Shown here: in pieces, positions 6,791 to 9,095 of the stretch
Position numbering within the stretch: the first letter of the stretch is position 1
Layout of the letters: each line of letters begins with the position of its first letter
DNA from: Woeseiaceae bacterium
Lineage (GTDB): Bacteria; Pseudomonadota; Gammaproteobacteria; Steroidobacterales; Woeseiaceae
DNA length: 9,095 nucleotides
Direction of reading: 5' to 3'
Assembly (NCBI GenBank): GCA_022866645.1
Contig: JALHUQ010000427.1
Coordinates: 1-9,095 of the forward strand
Made by a program: the position numbers and the translations under genes
Notes under the pieces: model-generated
Databases searched by the model: none
Seen by the model: only the letters and a program-made list of their open reading frames with translations
What the model was told of the DNA's origin: nothing

Positions 6791-7427
6791 GAACAAAGAG
6801 TTACTCAAGAAGGATCTTTTCGGAGAGATCTGGAAGCTCGGCGGGCGCGGCGAATTCGAAGTGCTGCGCGACACCCGCCCTGCCCGTTGGTGGCTGGTCT
6901 GGCTTGCGCGCAGTCTGTTGCGACGCGAGGCGCGTGCTTTGGCGGCGCTCGCTGGCGTTGACGGGGTGCCGCAACTTGCGAGCACTAACCACTATTCCTT
7001 GACGCGAAGCTTCTTGCCCGGCGTGCCTCTCTATGAAGATCGACCGGATCGCGCTCAATACTTCAGCGATGCGGCGCGCCTGCTAAGACGGATACACCGC
7101 GCCGGTGTCGCTCACAACGACCTCGCCAAGGAACCGAACTTGCTGGTATGCGTCGATGGATCGCCAGCCTTTATCGATTTTCAGCTCGCCTCGCACTCGC
7201 GTAGCAGAGGGCGGCTTTTTCGCATCGCGGCCAGAGAGGATATCCGCCACCTGCTAAAGCACAAGCGGACATACAGGCCGGACTTGCTGACCTCGCGGGA
7301 ACGGTCGATTCTTGACTCCCCAACGATTCTGTCCCGAGCCTTCATGTCGCTCATCAAACCTGTTTACCTGTTCGTGACACGGCGGCTGATGGGATGGTCT
7401 GATCGTGAGGGTGCCGCAGAACGCTGA
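6789..7427 (+). CDS. Small RIO/Bud32-like protein kinase-fold protein
   Basis: Predicted 212-residue cytosolic protein with the catalytic core of a protein kinase-like fold. The catalytic loop is HNDLAKEPN (109-117), giving the HxDxxxxN pattern with Asp111 as likely base and Asn117 as metal ligand. The metal-binding strand is FIDFQLAS (128-135), with Asp130 and DFQ in place of DFG. A helix with Glu47 (RREARALAAL) may be the alpha-C helix. The N-lobe is very short: there is no glycine-rich loop and no obvious VAIK-type lysine. Size and motifs recall RIO, Bud32 and the KdkA/InaA sugar-kinase group, so the substrate could be protein or a lipopolysaccharide sugar. A conserved basic stretch LLKHKRTY (155-162) follows the core. 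Residues 188-198 are moderately hydrophobic and could touch the membrane. The start at ATG 6789 puts LLKKDLFG at the N-terminus; its ribosome binding site is weak. The gene diverges from the NTPase/WD40 gene, the two ATGs sharing CATG. Confidence 0.8.
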   Translation: MNKELLKKDLFGEIWKLGGRGEFEVLRDTRPARWWLVWLARSLLRREARALAALAGVDGVPQLASTNHYSLTRSFLPGVPLYEDRPDRAQYFSDAARLLRRIHRAGVAHNDLAKEPNLLVCVDGSPAFIDFQLASHSRSRGRLFRIAAREDIRHLLKHKRTYRPDLLTSRERSILDSPTILSRAFMSLIKPVYLFVTRRLMGWSDREGAAER

Positions 7428-7435
7428 AGATTCGC

Positions 7436-7441
7436 TATACT
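7436..7441 (+). promoter_or_regulatory. Possible -10 box (TATACT) for the 82-residue gene
   Basis: TATACT, in the context TCGCTATACTC, matches the -10 consensus at 5/6 positions and lies in the 43-bp gap after the kinase stop codon. A start near 7448 would give a leader of about 23 nt. The sequence at the -35 distance is poor. The gene may therefore have its own promoter as well as, or instead of, read-through from the kinase gene. Confidence 0.4.
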
Positions 7442-7470
7442 CGCGCGTCGGTAAGCAGCAGGGAGCAGGT

Positions 7471-7719
7471 ATGGATATTTGCCATCAACACAATTTGGTC
7501 GATCAGGCGGCGGCCGGGAAGGAACGGACTTTTGGTATCCGCGTTTCGTTGCCGGTCGGTGATACGCTAAGAAACGTACTCGGCAACGACTGGGAACAAT
7601 ATCATTGGTATAGAGGCGAGACAGAACGCGATACGGCTTTGTTACATATGGCGATACACCACGGCTATTACCGCGACACTGACTCGCCTACCCAAATCCT
7701 TGAGAAAGTGACTCGCTAG
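7471..7719 (+). CDS. Small soluble protein of unknown function (82 aa)
   Basis: Not assigned to a named family. The ATG at 7471 is chosen because GGGAG (7461-7465) sits 5 nt upstream; an in-frame GTG at 7405 would overlap the kinase gene and has no such signal. The product has no signal peptide, membrane helix or cysteine pair (one Cys, residue 4). It has a centre GIRVSLPVGDTLRNVLGNDW (residues 22-41), a Trp/Tyr-rich stretch HWYRGETERD, and a His-rich LLHMAIHHGYY, ending in charged residues. The mix of a beta-like first half and a helix looks like a small folded domain. I have an impression of similar small proteins in other gammaproteobacteria but cannot name a family. It follows the kinase gene by 43 bp on the same strand and ends 6 bp from the convergent patatin-type gene. 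Confidence 0.7.
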   Translation: MDICHQHNLVDQAAAGKERTFGIRVSLPVGDTLRNVLGNDWEQYHWYRGETERDTALLHMAIHHGYYRDTDSPTQILEKVTR

Positions 7720-7731
7720 CGACGACTAGCG
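7716..7731. repeat. Short CTAGCG direct repeat covering two opposing stop codons
   Basis: CTAGCG occurs at 7716-7721 and 7726-7731. The first copy contains the plus-strand TAG of the 82-residue gene and the second contains, on the minus strand, the TAG of the barrel protein. Only 6 bp separate the two genes. It is not a hairpin terminator, and the repeat may be chance. Confidence 0.45.
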
Positions 7732-9095
7732 AGGTGGTGCGCCGATAAACAGATAGAAATTGGTCTGGCCATTTTCCGCGAAGCCCGCTGCGAGATACAC
7801 AGGTCCAAAATACGAGTCCATCCCGGCGAAGATACTGCCATTCAGCTGCAGCGTACTGAAGTCGATTTCCGAGCGTGTTTGCCAGACATTGCCAGCTTCC
7901 GCGGAAAAACCGAGATAAATTGGCGTTTCGAAAACTCCGCCGGTCGTATTACCCACGCGTCGGTAATAGACTAATCTTGCCAATCCAGCATGTGGCCCGG
8001 AAATTTCGCCACGATCAAGGCCCGACAATCTCAAAAAACCGCCCATGGGGAAGTAGTCCTGCACGGTATTGTCGGAGCTCAAGGTTGTGGCGTAACTCAG
8101 ACCCAGCTGCAGGCTGCTCTTGCCGCGACTCCATGTTTCTGAGAAATCGCCCTCGATCGTGTCGAATTTGTGGTCAGCACCGAGAGACGGGCGGGACAGA
8201 TTCCAGTTGATGTCGGCCAATATTCCCTCTCTCGGGAATTGAGAATTATCGACAGAGTCAAAACGGAACCTTGCGAACACGCCGCCGGTATCAAAATCGA
8301 TATTGGGTAAGGACGGCACACCTACCTTGACGCGGGCCTCGCCGACTCCTCGGTACACACCCGAACGAAATTCTCCAACCGTGCCGATTTCACGCCCGAA
8401 GTCCAAACTAAGGTCTCCTTCGGATACACGATAGCGTGCGACCGTATCGTTCACCGCGAATGTGTTCTGATTGTACTGACGCACATTGAGACGAGGCGCA
8501 ATAAACACTCTGGAATCGAAACTCAGAGGTTGATAGAACTCCGTTAGCAACGCCGGGTCAGTGCCAAGCTGCAGATCAATGCGCCACTCCGCACCCAGTT
8601 TGTTCAGCCCTGCGCGGGTCATTCGGGCTGCGAGGTTGAAGCTCGTCGAGCCTTCGAAGTCATCCTCCAGCGATACTCCAAACTTAAGGAAATTGGGTCC
8701 CCAGCTTTTGGCAGAAGCCTGATACTCGACACCGGTCGCACCGTTCTCATCGACCAGGCGGTATCCGACGTGCTCATAGAGCTGCAGTCCGTAAAGCCGG
8801 TTTGCGTTCTCCGCCAGAATCGTAGCGTTGATGTCATCCCCCGCGTGAACACTCAGCCGGGATTCCAGAACTTCAGACGCGAGCTTGCCGTCGTGAACGA
8901 CGCGAACGAAGGCGAGCTGCCCGTACTCGGCCGGCCGTTGCGTGCGTTGCGCCTCATACGCTGGCCATTCTGATTCACTCAGTGACAGTTCCTGTAGCCG
9001 CGCTGATTGTTCCAATACCGCTTGTCGTCCGGGTTCGATCGTGTCGAGGATGTCGTTGAAGTTGCCGGAAGCATAGGTGCCCAGCATTGGCCTGA
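7726..9095 (-). CDS. C-terminal part of a patatin-POTRA-beta-barrel protein (PlpD-like), 5' end outside the window
   Basis: Partial gene; the frame is open to the right edge, so the Met at 9087 is internal. Counting from that Met, residues 1-40 (RP just before it, then SGNFNDILDTIEPGRQAV) resemble the end of a patatin-like phospholipase domain of the RssA type, where RPDLG...FDR...AIAAG is usual. Residues about 57-130 are a POTRA-like domain with VRVVHDGKLASEVLESRL and a later LYGLQLYEHVGYRL. Residues about 133-453 are a 16-strand-type outer-membrane barrel of the Omp85/surface-antigen superfamily, with alternating strands and the conserved segments FRFDSVDNSQFPREG and YFPMGGFLRLSGL. This matches PlpD-type two-partner-in-one proteins, in which a lipase with Ser-Asp dyad is joined to a barrel. 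The catalytic dyad would lie upstream and is not visible. The protein ends in APPR rather than the usual aromatic residue. The barrel call is firm; the patatin call rests on the short N-terminal remnant. Confidence 0.83.
   Translation of the reverse strand, partial: RPMLGTYASGNFNDILDTIEPGRQAVLEQSARLQELSLSESEWPAYEAQRTQRPAEYGQLAFVRVVHDGKLASEVLESRLSVHAGDDINATILAENANRLYGLQLYEHVGYRLVDENGATGVEYQASAKSWGPNFLKFGVSLEDDFEGSTSFNLAARMTRAGLNKLGAEWRIDLQLGTDPALLTEFYQPLSFDSRVFIAPRLNVRQYNQNTFAVNDTVARYRVSEGDLSLDFGREIGTVGEFRSGVYRGVGEARVKVGVPSLPNIDFDTGGVFARFRFDSVDNSQFPREGILADINWNLSRPSLGADHKFDTIEGDFSETWSRGKSSLQLGLSYATTLSSDNTVQDYFPMGGFLRLSGLDRGEISGPHAGLARLVYYRRVGNTTGGVFETPIYLGFSAEAGNVWQTRSEIDFSTLQLNGSIFAGMDSYFGPVYLAAGFAENGQTNFYLFIGAPPR

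Noticed and set aside
6791..6985. 65-residue N-terminal extension of the NTPase protein from an ATG at 6985
   Set aside because: It would lie antisense over the conserved N-terminal part of the kinase-like gene and is Ser/Arg/Pro-rich with no domain character.
7405..7470. GTG start at 7405 for the small protein
   Set aside because: It overlaps the kinase coding end and has no ribosome binding site; ATG 7471 has GGGAG 5 nt upstream.
9085..9087. ATG at 9087 as true start of the barrel protein
   Set aside because: The frame continues upstream to the edge with RP residues that fit the patatin-domain end, and there is no signal peptide after the Met, which an outer-membrane barrel would need.

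Overview
The window reads as chromosomal DNA of a Gram-negative bacterium, most likely a gammaproteobacterium. The evidence is an outer-membrane-type lipoprotein, a C-terminal Omp85-like beta-barrel attached to a patatin-type protein, an LplT/PlsC lipid enzyme, and moderately GC-rich, tightly packed genes. A closer placement is not possible from the sequence alone. I see no tRNA, rRNA, CRISPR array, insertion sequence or integrase.

Layout, left to right. (1) 41-658 (-) is a small lipoprotein with an EexN-like cysteine motif, a charged coiled coil and a low-complexity tail. (2) 659-825 is a divergent intergenic region with promoter-like signals for both flanking genes. (3) 826-2709 (+) is a fusion of an LplT-type lysophospholipid flippase and a PlsC-type acyltransferase. 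(4) 2681-6790 (-) is a 1369-residue protein with an AAA-like STAND-type NTPase, one membrane helix, a proprotein-convertase P-domain and about 14 WD40-type blades. Its 3' end overlaps the previous gene tail to tail by 29 bp. (5) 6789-7427 (+) is a small RIO/Bud32-like kinase-fold protein, divergent from the NTPase gene; the two ATG codons share the tetranucleotide CATG. (6) 7471-7719 (+) is an 82-residue protein of unknown function. (7) 7726-9095 (-) is the C-terminal part of a patatin-POTRA-beta-barrel protein (PlpD type) that runs off the right edge.

The most unusual object is the NTPase/P-domain/WD40 protein. Its domain order, a single membrane helix, and a complete lack of cysteine in the roughly 930 residues after that helix suggest a membrane-spanning device. 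A nucleotide-switch domain would sit in the cytosol and a P-domain with two seven-bladed propellers outside the inner membrane. Next to it lies a divergent kinase-like gene. The lipid genes (patatin-type phospholipase with barrel, LplT-PlsC) and the lipoprotein give the neighbourhood a cell-envelope and phospholipid flavour, but a joint pathway is inference. Almost every base is coding; no gap exceeds 167 bp.
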